Shown here one piece after another: positions 8,930 to 17,442 of a stretch of 64,000 bases of DNA (the first letter of the stretch is position 1; each line of letters opens with the position of its first letter). A model generated the notes under the pieces. The model made no database searches and was not told the origin of the DNA. It saw only the letters and a program-made list of their open reading frames with translations. This DNA is from Rossellomorea aquimaris (lineage in GTDB: Bacteria; Bacillota; Bacilli; Bacillales; Bacillaceae_B), in contig NZ_JXZC01000001.1 of the NCBI RefSeq assembly GCF_000935355.1, forward strand, positions 496,001 through 560,000, written 5' to 3'. The translations under genes were made by a program, and so were the position numbers.

Positions 8930-9466
8930 CTATTGATCCTCAGCGAATTCATACTGTTTATACTCTCCATTATTGGATGAGAGCTTCAGAATATTGCGGT
9001 CCTCAGGAACTCCTTGAAAAAAAGCCCCAATACACCCAGTGGTACAACGATGCCCAGAGATCAGGATATTCCTTTCACTTTCTCCATGATTCGCCTTAAG
9101 TTCCTCCATAAATGAAAAAACTCTCTTCATGTATTGATCCGTTTGTTCAACACCATTATAGATATGTGGATCAGGGAGCAGCCCGGCCATCTTCACTTCA
9201 CATTTTTGCAGTCCATCCGCTTCTCCCAGATCAAATACATCCAATCTTGAATCAACAATTGCTTTCATCCCCGTGCTAATTTCAGCCGTTTGTATCGCTC
9301 TTTCTTGAGGTGAGGAAAAGACGTAATCGAAAGTGACCTGAGAAAGAATGTGTTTTAGGTTTTCAGCTTGTCTTATACCTTCTTCATTTAAGGGCAGACC
9401 CTTTCTTCCCTGTAGTCTGCCCTCTTTGTTTAGTGTGGTTTGACCGTGTCTGATGACGTAAATCAT
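8930..9466 (-). CDS. Histidine phosphatase family protein (phosphoglycerate-mutase-like)
   Basis: 178 residues from the ATG at 9466, which follows GGAAGGGA; the longer frame to 9523 has an unrelated N-tail. The RHG catalytic motif is at the very start (IYVIRHGQTTLNKEG, phospho-accepting His). The second arginine is in SSPQERAIQTAE, the Glu in DLGEADG, and the last catalytic His in ILISGHRCTT. A cytosolic phosphomonoesterase; the substrate cannot be read from sequence. Transcribed alone. Confidence 0.88.
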   Translation of the reverse strand: MIYVIRHGQTTLNKEGRLQGRKGLPLNEEGIRQAENLKHILSQVTFDYVFSSPQERAIQTAEISTGMKAIVDSRLDVFDLGEADGLQKCEVKMAGLLPDPHIYNGVEQTDQYMKRVFSFMEELKANHGESERNILISGHRCTTGCIGAFFQGVPEDRNILKLSSNNGEYKQYEFAEDQ

Positions 9467-9549
9467 ATGTCTGTTCCCTTCCATAGTGGAGTTATTTAAT
9501 GAGTAATGTTGAGCGCTAGTCATCTATGTATCTATATCCAGAAAGATAA

Positions 9550-9744
9550 TTATTTAGCTTTTCCTCTCTTTTGTTTCTCTATTTGAAAAACAACAAATGC
9601 AATTCCGATGATTCCAACAATCCCGAACACGCCTGCAATGAGTCCTTGAATGGAAATTGTAAAGAGTGAGAATCCCATGATAAAACTTAAACCTACAAAT
9701 AGGAGAAGTATCCAATGGGCAAATCTGGATATAAAATTGTTCAT
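9550..9744 (-). CDS. Small membrane protein, two TM segments
   Basis: 64 residues starting MNNFISRFAHW; the ATG at 9744 has TGGAGG 7 nt upstream, whereas the longer frame to 9786 does not. Two hydrophobic helices (about 9-27 and 34-52) with a short turn, and a very basic tail (EKQKRGKAK), so both ends are probably cytoplasmic. Family not recognised. Resembles the many 60-70 aa membrane proteins of Bacillus with unknown role. Confidence 0.6.
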   Translation of the reverse strand: MNNFISRFAHWILLLFVGLSFIMGFSLFTISIQGLIAGVFGIVGIIGIAFVVFQIEKQKRGKAK

Positions 9745-9810
9745 AAAATACCTCCATGAAATGAAATATTTATATAATATTAACATAATAATCCAATTTC
9801 TCCCACAAAA

Positions 9811-9838
9811 AATAAGCTACCCCGCAGGATAACTTATT
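9811..9838 (-). terminator. Terminator of TraB-like gene
   Basis: Imperfect stem AATAAGTTA / TAGCTTATT followed on the minus strand by TTTTTTG, just beyond the stop at 9847. Confidence 0.65.
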
Positions 9839-9846
9839 CCCCTTAC

Positions 9847-11022
9847 TTATAAATTTTCAAGAAACAATCGAACAACATCTGCACCACCGATGACGGTACC
9901 CAGTGTGCTTCCGAGGTTAGCCAGTACGACAATAAGTAAGATGCGGGTAACTTTGTTTCTCCAGAATCCTCTGACACTTAAAACGTCTTCAGATAGTGAG
10001 TCAAAGTCACCGACATTCGGTCTGCGGAAATATGCTTGTACGAATCCAGCAAACCATCCGGCTGCAAGAAGTGGATTTAATGAAGTGATTGGTGCCGCAA
10101 CGAAAGCTGTTAATATCGCCAATGGATGTCCTAATCCAATGGCTACACCAAGTGCAGAAAAACCACCGTTCCACAGTATCCAACTGATTCCCTGCTGAAT
10201 CCCTGCATCCGGGTTGGAAATGAAGGTATAGGCAATCACAGCAAGAATCATGATGGGAATAGCCCAGCCGATGATTTTTGGCCATTTTGATTTAGCAGGT
10301 CGTTCGTTCAGTTTGTCTAAATCATGTTCTTTATAGATTTCCTTTGTGATACCAGGAACATGAGCTGCCCCTAAAACCGCAACAACTTTCTCTCCCGGCG
10401 CAGCTTTAATTTTCTGAGCGAGGTATTGATCACGCTCATCAATTAATGGCGTTTTCAATTTTGGAAACACCTGGGTAAATTCATTTAGCATCGAATCCAG
10501 CATATCTTGAGATTTGATTCTCTCGAGTTCTTCTTCTGAAATGGTATCGTTACTGAAGATGCTATATATGATTTGGGTCATAAGTTTAGCCTTGCCACTG
10601 AAACCTACTGCATTCCATATACGGGAAAATGTGATTTGAATGTTTCGGTCAGCTAAGACGAGTTCGGCACCCGTTTCTCTCGCTGATTCAATTCCCTGAA
10701 TCATTTCCTGACCCGGCTTGATCCCGAATTGCTTGGCCATCCTTCTCTGGAATGATCCGATTGCAAGGTTCATAAGAAGCAAAGTTGCTTTTTTGTCTTT
10801 AATGACCTGAAAGATGTCTGTGTCTTTCCATTTATCTCCCTCAACGATTGACTGATACCTCGGTTCATCCAGTTCAACACAAACCGTGTCGGGCTGCTCT
10901 GACTCAATTACTTCTTTTACTTGTTCTGCGCTCAGACGCGATACGTGAGCCGTACCGATGAGAATATATTCCTTCCCATCCATATGTATTCTTGTAATAT
11001 TCTTCTCGTTCTCTGTCGACAT
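9847..11022 (-). CDS. TraB/GumN (PrgY-like) family membrane protein
   Basis: 391 residues from the ATG at 11022, preceded by AAGGAAGG at 6 nt; the frame could start at 11097 but without a ribosome site. The N-terminal TraB domain begins with YILIGTAHVSR and has CVELDEPRY and the GAAHVPG segment near its end (about residue 230). These are the conserved His-containing motifs of this putative metal-dependent fold. The C-terminal third has about four membrane segments. Relatives include PrgY, which blocks pheromone signalling in Enterococcus. Function here is unknown, possibly a membrane protease acting on peptides. Confidence 0.9.
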   Translation of the reverse strand: MSTENEKNITRIHMDGKEYILIGTAHVSRLSAEQVKEVIESEQPDTVCVELDEPRYQSIVEGDKWKDTDIFQVIKDKKATLLLMNLAIGSFQRRMAKQFGIKPGQEMIQGIESARETGAELVLADRNIQITFSRIWNAVGFSGKAKLMTQIIYSIFSNDTISEEELERIKSQDMLDSMLNEFTQVFPKLKTPLIDERDQYLAQKIKAAPGEKVVAVLGAAHVPGITKEIYKEHDLDKLNERPAKSKWPKIIGWAIPIMILAVIAYTFISNPDAGIQQGISWILWNGGFSALGVAIGLGHPLAILTAFVAAPITSLNPLLAAGWFAGFVQAYFRRPNVGDFDSLSEDVLSVRGFWRNKVTRILLIVVLANLGSTLGTVIGGADVVRLFLENL

Positions 11023-11207
11023 AGGGTACCTTCCTTTAATTCCGTTGACTTCAGTATAAATTGAATCTTCCTCATAATGATAAACTAGTTTTGTCAAAAT
11101 TAAAATAAATTCTGTTCAGAATCAAGAAAGATATTGGTTGTCAAGGTCGTATTAATGTGTTTTGAATAGGTTGAAACTTTTGAAGTATTGTTGGGTGCTA
11201 CTCCGAC

Positions 11208-11260
11208 TTAACGGCGAAATCCTAATTTTAACGGCTATATTCAAAATTTAACGGCGAATT
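11208..11260. repeat. Three 20-bp tandem repeats, TTAACGGC core
   Basis: The core TTAACGGC starts at 11208, 11228 and 11248, an exact 20-bp period with AT-rich variable halves. The period equals that of the array at 7921-8080 but the core differs. Lies between the TraB-like gene and the vWA gene terminator. Confidence 0.75.
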
Positions 11261-11289
11261 CATTATTAAGAACGTTCATTATTTACTAC

Positions 11290-11322
11290 TCAAAAAAAGA
11301 CCTCACCCTAATAGATGAGATC
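11290..11322 (-). terminator. Terminator of vWA gene
   Basis: Stem GATCTCA / TGAGGTC followed by TTTTTTTG on the minus strand, 12 nt past the stop at 11334. Confidence 0.75.
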
Positions 11323-11333
11323 CCCTATATCAA

Positions 11334-11921
11334 TCAATACCCACTCCTCTTCTCCCTTACAGCATCACTCACAATATCATACATTTTTTCAACACCTTTA
11401 GCAGAAGCTTCAAATTGATAGGAATTCTCAATGTCAATCCCAATATTCATGCCTTCTTCCGTAGCATCGATATTCGCTCCGAGAAAAATGAACTCCCAAT
11501 TGTATCGCTCCTGCTGATGATTGATGAGGTCCTTCACTTTACTGGCCGAAAATTCGACACTCGCATTTTCCATACCATCAGTTGTAATGACGAAAATGAC
11601 TTTACCTGGTCGTTCAACTTCTTCAAGATTGGATAAGCGATGACCTACTTCGAGAATCATTTTTCCCACAGCATCCATCAGAGCAGTGCAGCCCCTTACA
11701 TAATACTCCTCTTGTGTGAGCTTTACATCATTAGCCTCTATTCCACTCCATAATGGCTCAACTTTATCATCAAAAAGAACGGTAGTAACGAGGGTTTCAC
11801 CCGGTAGTTGACTCTGCTTTTCAATAAAAGAGTTAAAACCTCCAATCGTATCACTTTCAAGGCCACTCATTGATCCGCTTCTGTCTAACAGGAAAATAAT
11901 TTCAGTTAAATCAGTATTCAT
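11334..11921 (-). CDS. von Willebrand factor A domain protein
   Basis: 195 residues from the ATG at 11921 (AGAGGATGG upstream). The whole protein is one vWA domain: strand 1 and the complete MIDAS motif in FLLDRSGSMS (about residues 8-17), the second MIDAS Thr in RGCTALMDAV, and the third Asp in ITTDGMENAS. No signal or membrane segment, so cytosolic; vWA proteins of this kind bind partners through a metal ion. It is divergent from the HTH gene at 12017 with a shared 95-nt promoter region. I recall the same two families side by side in other Firmicutes. Role unknown. Confidence 0.9.
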   Translation of the reverse strand: MNTDLTEIIFLLDRSGSMSGLESDTIGGFNSFIEKQSQLPGETLVTTVLFDDKVEPLWSGIEANDVKLTQEEYYVRGCTALMDAVGKMILEVGHRLSNLEEVERPGKVIFVITTDGMENASVEFSASKVKDLINHQQERYNWEFIFLGANIDATEEGMNIGIDIENSYQFEASAKGVEKMYDIVSDAVREKRSGY

Positions 11922-12016
11922 TTTGTTCCATCCTCTCTTCATTGTTTCTGATATAATCATAAACACGAATAGAAACAAATGGGTCGCCTCGTAAGCGACA
12001 TTTTGGAGGTGAACGG

Positions 12017-12496
12017 ATGCTTAATGAAAAAATTTTGCAGGAACTTCATGATTTCGTGGAAACAAATAGAGAAATACGGATATATGATATACATAAAGAA
12101 GAACCCTTTTTAAGTGATAAGGTTTACTCCAGTGAGCTTGAGGAATTTATTGAGATGCATCAATCTGCTCCTTTTTCACAACTGTTGTTTCAATTTATAG
12201 ATGCCAAGGGTCAAACAGATACTTCCATCTATAAAAAAGCAAGAATGGACAGGAAGCACTTTTCTAAAATCAGATCGGTTCCTGATTATAAACCGGGTAA
12301 ACGAACAGTAGTAGCTTTATGTCTTTCTCTTGAACTGACCCGGGAAGAAACTGATGATTTACTGAGTGCAGCGGGTTTCTCCCTTTCAGATAGTGATCGA
12401 TTTGACCTCGTGATCCAGTTTTGTATAGATAAGAAGATCTATGATATAGACGATGTGAATCAGGCACTATATTCCCTTAGGTTAAACGTACTATAA
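12017..12496 (+). CDS. HTH-containing protein paired with vWA gene
   Basis: 159 residues with a TTGGAGGTGA ribosome site. The N-terminal ~50 residues are acidic and unassigned. The C-terminal ~100 residues contain a pattern I associate with a widespread Firmicutes family: SQLLFQFIDAKGQTDTSIYKK-like helix, then RKHFSKIRS, KPGKRTVVALCLSLEL and LLSAAGFSLS. It reads like a phage-repressor-type HTH followed by an all-helical tail (FDLVIQFCI, IYDIDDVNQALY). In other genomes relatives sit next to vWA or macrodomain proteins, as here. Probably a regulator of the divergent gene or an adaptor; function inferred only. Confidence 0.8.
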   Translation: MLNEKILQELHDFVETNREIRIYDIHKEEPFLSDKVYSSELEEFIEMHQSAPFSQLLFQFIDAKGQTDTSIYKKARMDRKHFSKIRSVPDYKPGKRTVVALCLSLELTREETDDLLSAAGFSLSDSDRFDLVIQFCIDKKIYDIDDVNQALYSLRLNVL

Positions 12497-12528
12497 AAAA
12501 GTAGAGTGCTAGAATCGCACTCTACTTC
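12497..12528. terminator. Bidirectional terminator
   Basis: A 9-bp perfect stem GTAGAGTGC / GCACTCTAC between two convergent genes, with A-run before it and T-rich sequence after it. Serves the HTH gene and possibly the DUF4145 gene. Confidence 0.8.
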
Positions 12529-12530
12529 TA

Positions 12531-13220
12531 CTAATATTTCTTTTCGATTTTTTCTTGTAATGTTTCGATTTTTTCCGGAAGAACAAATAAGTATTCAATG
12601 AGGCCTTCTAATAATTCCATCAATAAGCCGGCTGTTTCATCGTCGATTTCCCTCTCCAGTTCAAGCATTTCATAAAAGGGCGAGTTTGGATGAACAAGGT
12701 GGCTCAGTGCCTGGATAGGTTTTGTGAGATCGACATTCTTTGGCAGCTGGTCGAATTGTTCCGATAAGGATTGCCCGTTTACTTTGTCACCGTTGAAATT
12801 CTTTAGAACACTCTCGAGCACACGCTTCGACATAACTGCGGTGGCAGAGTTATCCTTAGACTGGCTGACGTTCAATGCAGAACGAAATGACCGGACGAGA
12901 TCTTGGGGAATGCGTTTATTTCCTTGAATCTGATCCAACGGTCCGTTCGTTGCCAGCGGATCGTAAATATAAAGGCCCGCTTCCTCTCTTCTATTGACCG
13001 AGTCATCATTAAGCATAATAACGAATAGAGCAGGTTTCTTACATTCTGAACAATTTGCATCTGCAAACAACCCTGTTTTGTTCACTTGATAAAAATTGGC
13101 CTTCAGTAAAAATTCACTTGTCTTAGAACAGCTTGGACATTGACTTTTAACTTTCTTAGGAACTTTTTGATAACCGTACTGGATATGAGACAGTACAGAT
13201 CCCGGTAATATTTCTCTCAT
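12531..13220 (-). CDS. DUF4145 domain protein with zinc-ribbon-like N-terminus
   Basis: 229 residues, TAGGAGG ribosome site. Two CxxC pairs, CPSC (residue ~28) and CSEC (~58), form a likely zinc ribbon. The C-terminal half has the DUF4145 arrangement: SFRSALNV, then a helix around AVMSKRVLESVLKNF, then HLVHPNSPF. DUF4145 proteins are often found alone or as parts of restriction and defence proteins, and biochemical function is not established. Convergent with the HTH gene. No neighbouring nuclease, so I do not call it a defence gene. Confidence 0.75.
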   Translation of the reverse strand: MREILPGSVLSHIQYGYQKVPKKVKSQCPSCSKTSEFLLKANFYQVNKTGLFADANCSECKKPALFVIMLNDDSVNRREEAGLYIYDPLATNGPLDQIQGNKRIPQDLVRSFRSALNVSQSKDNSATAVMSKRVLESVLKNFNGDKVNGQSLSEQFDQLPKNVDLTKPIQALSHLVHPNSPFYEMLELEREIDDETAGLLMELLEGLIEYLFVLPEKIETLQEKIEKKY

Positions 13221-13389
13221 TTGAACCTCCTAAAAAACGAGCCTTATACATTTTAACTATTTAGAAAATTTAAGATAAAAACGCTTTCCTTATATCAAAA
13301 TTATACCTTTGCTAGCAATGATTACAAGGTTTAATATTTGGAAAAAGGGATTTATGAAATTGGGACTATGAAGTGAAGGTTTGACATAG

Positions 13390-14463
13390 TCACTCATTTA
13401 ACTCCCCTAGCGTTTTTCCCACTCGACTTACGATGGATTCAAGCAGTTCTTTAGCAGATACTTCCCTGCTTAGCCTCGGGCTTTGTCCAGACCACAAGGA
13501 CATCAATTCTGGGACTCCCTGTCTACCAGCTTGTTTTCTCAGTTCTTTCGTTAACGCATTTTGTATAGGGTACGATGGTAATTGATTCTTGTATTCCTGC
13601 ATTTCCCTTGTAAATCTGTTTTCGATCCCTCGAGCAGGCTTCCCGCTAAAGGCAGTTGTGATGACCGTGTGAGTTTCTGATGATTCTAATACAGCCCTTT
13701 TATGAGAAGCCCCGGCCCCGCTCTCTTTACATGTAAGAAAAGCAGTTCCCATTTGGACTCCTTTTGCCCCTAGAGCAAGTGCTGCAATAACGCCCCTTTC
13801 GTCCATAACCCCCCCTGCAGCAATCACTGGTATGCATACCGCATCCACCACTTGTGGGACTAGAGAAAAGGTTCCAATCATTGACTGTTCAAATAAACCT
13901 AGAAACGTGCCCCGGTGCCCACCAGATTCACTCCCTTGCGCGACAACGATGTCTACACCCTTCTCCTCATTGATCATGGCCTCTTCAACAGTCGTCGCGG
14001 TGCCGATCACGATGATTCCTACCTTCTTTAACTCTGACACAAGCTCTTTAGAAGGCGCGCCAAATGTAAAGCTGCAAACAGGTACTTTTTCATTGAGGAT
14101 GACTTCCAGCTGATTTTCAAAATCGATTTGAACCTCTGAAAACGAGACGTTATCTGTTAGATGTAATTCTTTTACATAAGGCTCCAATAATTTTTGGGCG
14201 TTGGTTATCTGTTCATCATTTACTACTGGAGTTTCAGGTATGAAAAGGTTCACCCCAAAAGGCAGATTCGTTTGATCTTTTATTTCTTTGATTGCTAGTT
14301 TCATATCAGCAGCAGACATATATCCCGCCCCCAAGGTTCCCAGTCCCCCAGAGTTTGAGACCGCCGATACCAGACTTGAAGTAGTGACTCCACCAGCCAT
14401 TCCTGCTTGGATGATGGGATAATGTGTGCCAAGTATTCTAGTTACGCTGTTTTGATTCCACAT
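13390..14463 (-). CDS. Nitronate monooxygenase-type flavin oxidoreductase
   Basis: 357 residues, FMN-dependent TIM barrel of the NMO/2-nitropropane dioxygenase family. It shows the N-terminal IIQAGMAGGVTT, GGLGTLGAGY, AQGSESGGHRG (flavin phosphate-binding loop with the family His) and IPVIAAGGVMDERG followed by GAKGVQMGTAFL. FabK-type enoyl reductases share this fold, but GSESGGHRG and the absence of fab neighbours favour NMO. Ribosome site AAAAGGAGGGG. Cytosolic, monocistronic; it detoxifies propionate-3-nitronate in characterised members. Confidence 0.88.
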   Translation of the reverse strand: MWNQNSVTRILGTHYPIIQAGMAGGVTTSSLVSAVSNSGGLGTLGAGYMSAADMKLAIKEIKDQTNLPFGVNLFIPETPVVNDEQITNAQKLLEPYVKELHLTDNVSFSEVQIDFENQLEVILNEKVPVCSFTFGAPSKELVSELKKVGIIVIGTATTVEEAMINEEKGVDIVVAQGSESGGHRGTFLGLFEQSMIGTFSLVPQVVDAVCIPVIAAGGVMDERGVIAALALGAKGVQMGTAFLTCKESGAGASHKRAVLESSETHTVITTAFSGKPARGIENRFTREMQEYKNQLPSYPIQNALTKELRKQAGRQGVPELMSLWSGQSPRLSREVSAKELLESIVSRVGKTLGELNE

Positions 14464-14541
14464 GATTTCCCCTCCTTTTGCGGATATACTAAAAATTGAA
14501 GTATAAATAAATTATGTCAAATTTATCCTTCACGTACAAAG

Positions 14542-14573
14542 AAAAAGCGCTCAATGCTCTGAGCGCTTTTTTT
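14542..14573. terminator. Terminator of kinase-like gene
   Basis: Stem AGCGCTC / GAGCGCT with T runs on both sides. On the minus strand it lies directly behind the stop of the 14572-15252 gene. Confidence 0.85.
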
Positions 14574-15252
14574 AATCTTTTTTAAATGAAGTAAACTTTA
14601 ACACAATTTTCATGAATTCCTCATACGAGGTAAAATGTTTGTTCCATGAGTTATACCATTTTCTAATCGTTTCAAGTAACCAAAATGGAACGGCTTTTCC
14701 GTCAATAAGGTGGTAATGATCCTCATATGCTTTCTTTAAATGCTCCCACCTGAAATCATTACCGGGAAGCACGTACTCTGACACATCTATAATTTTCGCT
14801 CTTCCATTTTGAAGCAGAATATTCTTTAAATGAATATCACGGGGATTCAATCCTTGACCACGAACAAATTCCCTGGCATTTTCCACGTCTTTAACGGCTT
14901 GTTCTGGAATATGGATTCCTTGGAGCAGGCAATCAAAAAATGTTGGCCCCTCTTCGTAACTCAGAACGAGAAATCTATCTTGAGCTGTAAAGCAGGTTGA
15001 AAAAAATGGGGAATCACCAATTGCTTTATAGACCTTATCTTCTATTTTAATTTTCGATTTTTTATCCTCCGCGTACAGTTTAAACGCATAATCAGGAGCA
15101 TAGATAGATTGAAAGACCGCTGCATCCGTCCCGACACCGATGCATCTTAGACTATCATCGCCACCGTGGATCGTGACGGGTTCATTATTGAGATTGGAAG
15201 ACACGGTAACTTGAGATAGAGATGGTAGAACTGCTTTCCATTTAATATCCAT
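14572..15252 (-). CDS. Small Ser/Thr-kinase-like protein (YrzF/YbdM type)
   Basis: 226 residues with a reduced eukaryotic-type kinase fold: glycine loop GVGTDAAVF (39-47), AFKLY with the ATP-anchoring Lys58, catalytic loop NPRDIHLKNILL (Asp139, Asn144) and IIDVSEY in place of the DFG segment (Asp156). Essential catalytic residues are therefore present. Resembles the short Bacillus kinases YrzF and YbdM, whose substrates are poorly known. Monocistronic with its own terminator. A second, more divergent member lies at 47377-47931. Confidence 0.82.
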   Translation of the reverse strand: MDIKWKAVLPSLSQVTVSSNLNNEPVTIHGGDDSLRCIGVGTDAAVFQSIYAPDYAFKLYAEDKKSKIKIEDKVYKAIGDSPFFSTCFTAQDRFLVLSYEEGPTFFDCLLQGIHIPEQAVKDVENAREFVRGQGLNPRDIHLKNILLQNGRAKIIDVSEYVLPGNDFRWEHLKKAYEDHYHLIDGKAVPFWLLETIRKWYNSWNKHFTSYEEFMKIVLKFTSFKKD

Positions 15253-15453
15253 ATGTTCTCCCTTCGCTGAACTGAACTCTAAATAAGGTATGATTGGAAT
15301 TCATACCTTATTCAGAATAATATAGCACCTACCAAGCCTTTATTTCAATTTTGCACCTTCATAATTTGCTAGAAATTTTAGACAGTGATGTAATTGCAAA
15401 AAATTTTCAGATACCGTAAGTGGGAGGCCAAAATCACGCCTCCATGCATGGAA

Positions 15454-16725
15454 TCAACCTACTTTCACAGTATCAGCCTGCTGTTTAAACTCCACAACTT
15501 CTTTTCGTCTATCCAACTCAGGTGTAATGGTCTTTAATATGAGTGTCCCGACAAGACCGATTGAAAGGATGATACCCGCCATGATGGTTGATGGCAGTAT
15601 GGAACTAAGCGTGACCGTCACAGAAGCAATCAACATGGATAAGTTAAACTTCAATCCATTGAAGGCCATATAAGAACTACGGGCATCGTCAGGCGGGATG
15701 GTCGCCATATAAGATTGCTCCACAGGCACCCGGAATACTTCACCAATCGTGAGAATCGCCATCATCAAGAACAGCATAAATAAGTTATTGGAGTATGCAA
15801 GAGTGGCATACCCTACTGTGAAAAGGAAGCAGCTCCATACAAGCACAGTTTTATCTTGTAACGAGTGTTTGATCCTTGTTACAAATAGCATGAGAATCAC
15901 GACTAGAATCGTATTTTCACTTCTGAGAATCCCCATCGTCTGCACTCCGTCAATTTGCCATAAAAAGAATTGTTGAGAGGGCATTTCTTCGCTTAATCGA
16001 ATTCCGATATAATTGGTTAGTTGAAACTCCATTGATAGAATAAGAACACCTGCGATCGTAAAGAGGACAAATAGCTTGTCGTGCATTACTTTTCCATAGT
16101 TTGATAGTAATTGCTTAACGTGCTGGGAAGGGGTCAGCTTCGTATTCACTGGTGCATAGCTTTCACTAATAAAGAATGCAACCAATGAAGCGGTTACGGC
16201 AGATGCCGCACTGAGAGCTAAGAACAGCTCGAATAGGTAATCTTTAAATAAGAAGGCACCGATGATTCCTCCGATTGCGACGGACAGATTATTTGCCCAA
16301 TATGTAATCGAATACATCAACTTCCGTTGCGGTGGTGTACTTACATCAATCATCATGGCCTGATTAGCTGGTCCAGCCAGTCCCCAGCATATGCTGTTAA
16401 CCGTCATCATGGCGAAGGTGATCGGTGCAGATTCAAACCAGGGAGAATTACAAACCATCATGGTTAGAAAAGCCAGAAACCTGAGTGCCTCTGCGAGTAA
16501 CATGATCTTCTTCCGACCAAATTGATCAGCAAAGTACCCCCCAATAAAATTGATTCCAATTCCAACAAACACGTTTATAAGAAGCAGAAGCCCAGCCACC
16601 TTCGCTCCAAAATGAACCGCTAAGTAAATAGACATAAACGGAAAAATCATGCTCCCGATGAATCGACTCATAAACGTTTCGATGATTCGTATTTTAATAT
16701 TTTTATGAAAATCTCTAAATCTCAT
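15454..16725 (-). CDS. MFS transporter, multidrug-efflux type
   Basis: About 423 residues from the ATG at 16725 (AGAAGGA upstream; a start at 16746 is also possible). Twelve hydrophobic segments; motif A between TM2 and TM3 reads GGYFADQFGRKK. The N-terminal arginine-rich stretch is followed by MSRFIGSMIFPFMSIYLA, a pattern common in MdtG/MdtH-like pumps. A longer cytoplasmic loop follows TM6. It lies next to an XRE-type regulator on the same strand, which may control it. Substrate not predictable. Confidence 0.88.
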   Translation of the reverse strand: MRFRDFHKNIKIRIIETFMSRFIGSMIFPFMSIYLAVHFGAKVAGLLLLINVFVGIGINFIGGYFADQFGRKKIMLLAEALRFLAFLTMMVCNSPWFESAPITFAMMTVNSICWGLAGPANQAMMIDVSTPPQRKLMYSITYWANNLSVAIGGIIGAFLFKDYLFELFLALSAASAVTASLVAFFISESYAPVNTKLTPSQHVKQLLSNYGKVMHDKLFVLFTIAGVLILSMEFQLTNYIGIRLSEEMPSQQFFLWQIDGVQTMGILRSENTILVVILMLFVTRIKHSLQDKTVLVWSCFLFTVGYATLAYSNNLFMLFLMMAILTIGEVFRVPVEQSYMATIPPDDARSSYMAFNGLKFNLSMLIASVTVTLSSILPSTIMAGIILSIGLVGTLILKTITPELDRRKEVVEFKQQADTVKVG

Positions 16726-16763
16726 ATCGTTCCTTCTCTCTGTCATTTAAACCTCAAGTTACG

Positions 16764-17042
16764 TCATTTATCTAAAAGCTCCGTTAATAAAGGAATATTT
16801 ACTCCAAGTGCTTCAAATATAGATCTACAAGTGATGTCACTTACTTTTCTCTTTCCTCCTTCAAGCCTCTTAATTGTTTGAGCACTCACGTTTGCCTTCT
16901 GAGCTAATTCCTCTTGAGTTAATTGGGACTTCACACGAAGAATGTGAACGATTTCGCCCATATGTAGTCTGCCAGTATGAGAGTCATCTCTTATAAAACA
17001 ATTATTTATAGAGTTACATAGTTTTTTCATGTCCTTCATAAG
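16764..17042 (-). CDS. XRE-family transcriptional regulator
   Basis: 92 residues from the ATG at 17042, which has TTGGAGGAG 7 nt upstream. After a ~25-residue N-terminal part with two Cys, the HTH_3 domain is clear: EIVHILRVKSQLTQEELAQK, NVSAQTIKRLEGG (recognition helix) and ITCRSIFEALGV. Lies 38 nt upstream of the MFS gene on the same strand, so it is probably co-transcribed with it and may regulate it. A small protein with no effector domain. Confidence 0.85.
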   Translation of the reverse strand, partial: LMKDMKKLCNSINNCFIRDDSHTGRLHMGEIVHILRVKSQLTQEELAQKANVSAQTIKRLEGGKRKVSDITCRSIFEALGVNIPLLTELLDK

Positions 17043-17442
17043 CCGACTCCTCCAACATTTGGTAAAATCACATTCACTAAATATAATGAAATTTCTACAT
17101 ATTTTCAAGGGAAATCGTATACTTTTCTTATTTACAATATACGGTTATATCGGAAACTCTTCATGGTTAGATTGGTTGAAAGTCAGGTACGACTTTTGGA
17201 TGAGGTGAGTATGATTGACCTTCAGAGAAGTATATATACTTTTAAGTAAAAAAAGATGGGAAAATACCTTGGGGTCGACTTCAGGTATTTCCCATCATTT
17301 TTTTGAATTTATTTATAGAAATACGGAATTCCCCTGGATATTTTGTATCAGGCGGGAATTGGAAGGTTAATGCCTCTTCACCCTTTTTCATGACACGCTG
17401 TTCTTTTTTGCGGACTATATAATACCAACAGTTTATACCAAA
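17043..17442. other. Intergenic stretch with terminator and a possible coding relic
   Basis: Holds the hairpin at 17251-17303. Directly after the TAG of the GrpB gene (minus strand) the same frame stays open for about 53 codons down to 17281 and reads protein-like (VRKKEQRVMKKGEEALTF, FPPDTKYPGEF). It has no ribosome site. It may be the remnant of a lost gene tail; chance is also possible. Confidence 0.35.
17251..17303. terminator. Long bidirectional hairpin terminator
   Basis: Stem GATGGGAAAATACCT / AGGTATTTCCCATC, flanked by A run and T run, hence usable from both strands. Confidence 0.75.

Noticed and set aside
12531..13220. DUF4145 protein as part of a defence system
   Set aside because: No nuclease, helicase or methylase gene adjacent.
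17281..17442. In-frame continuation of the GrpB gene beyond its TAG
   Set aside because: About 53 open codons that read protein-like, but no start or ribosome site, and GrpB is already full length. A decayed gene tail cannot be excluded; not called as a gene.
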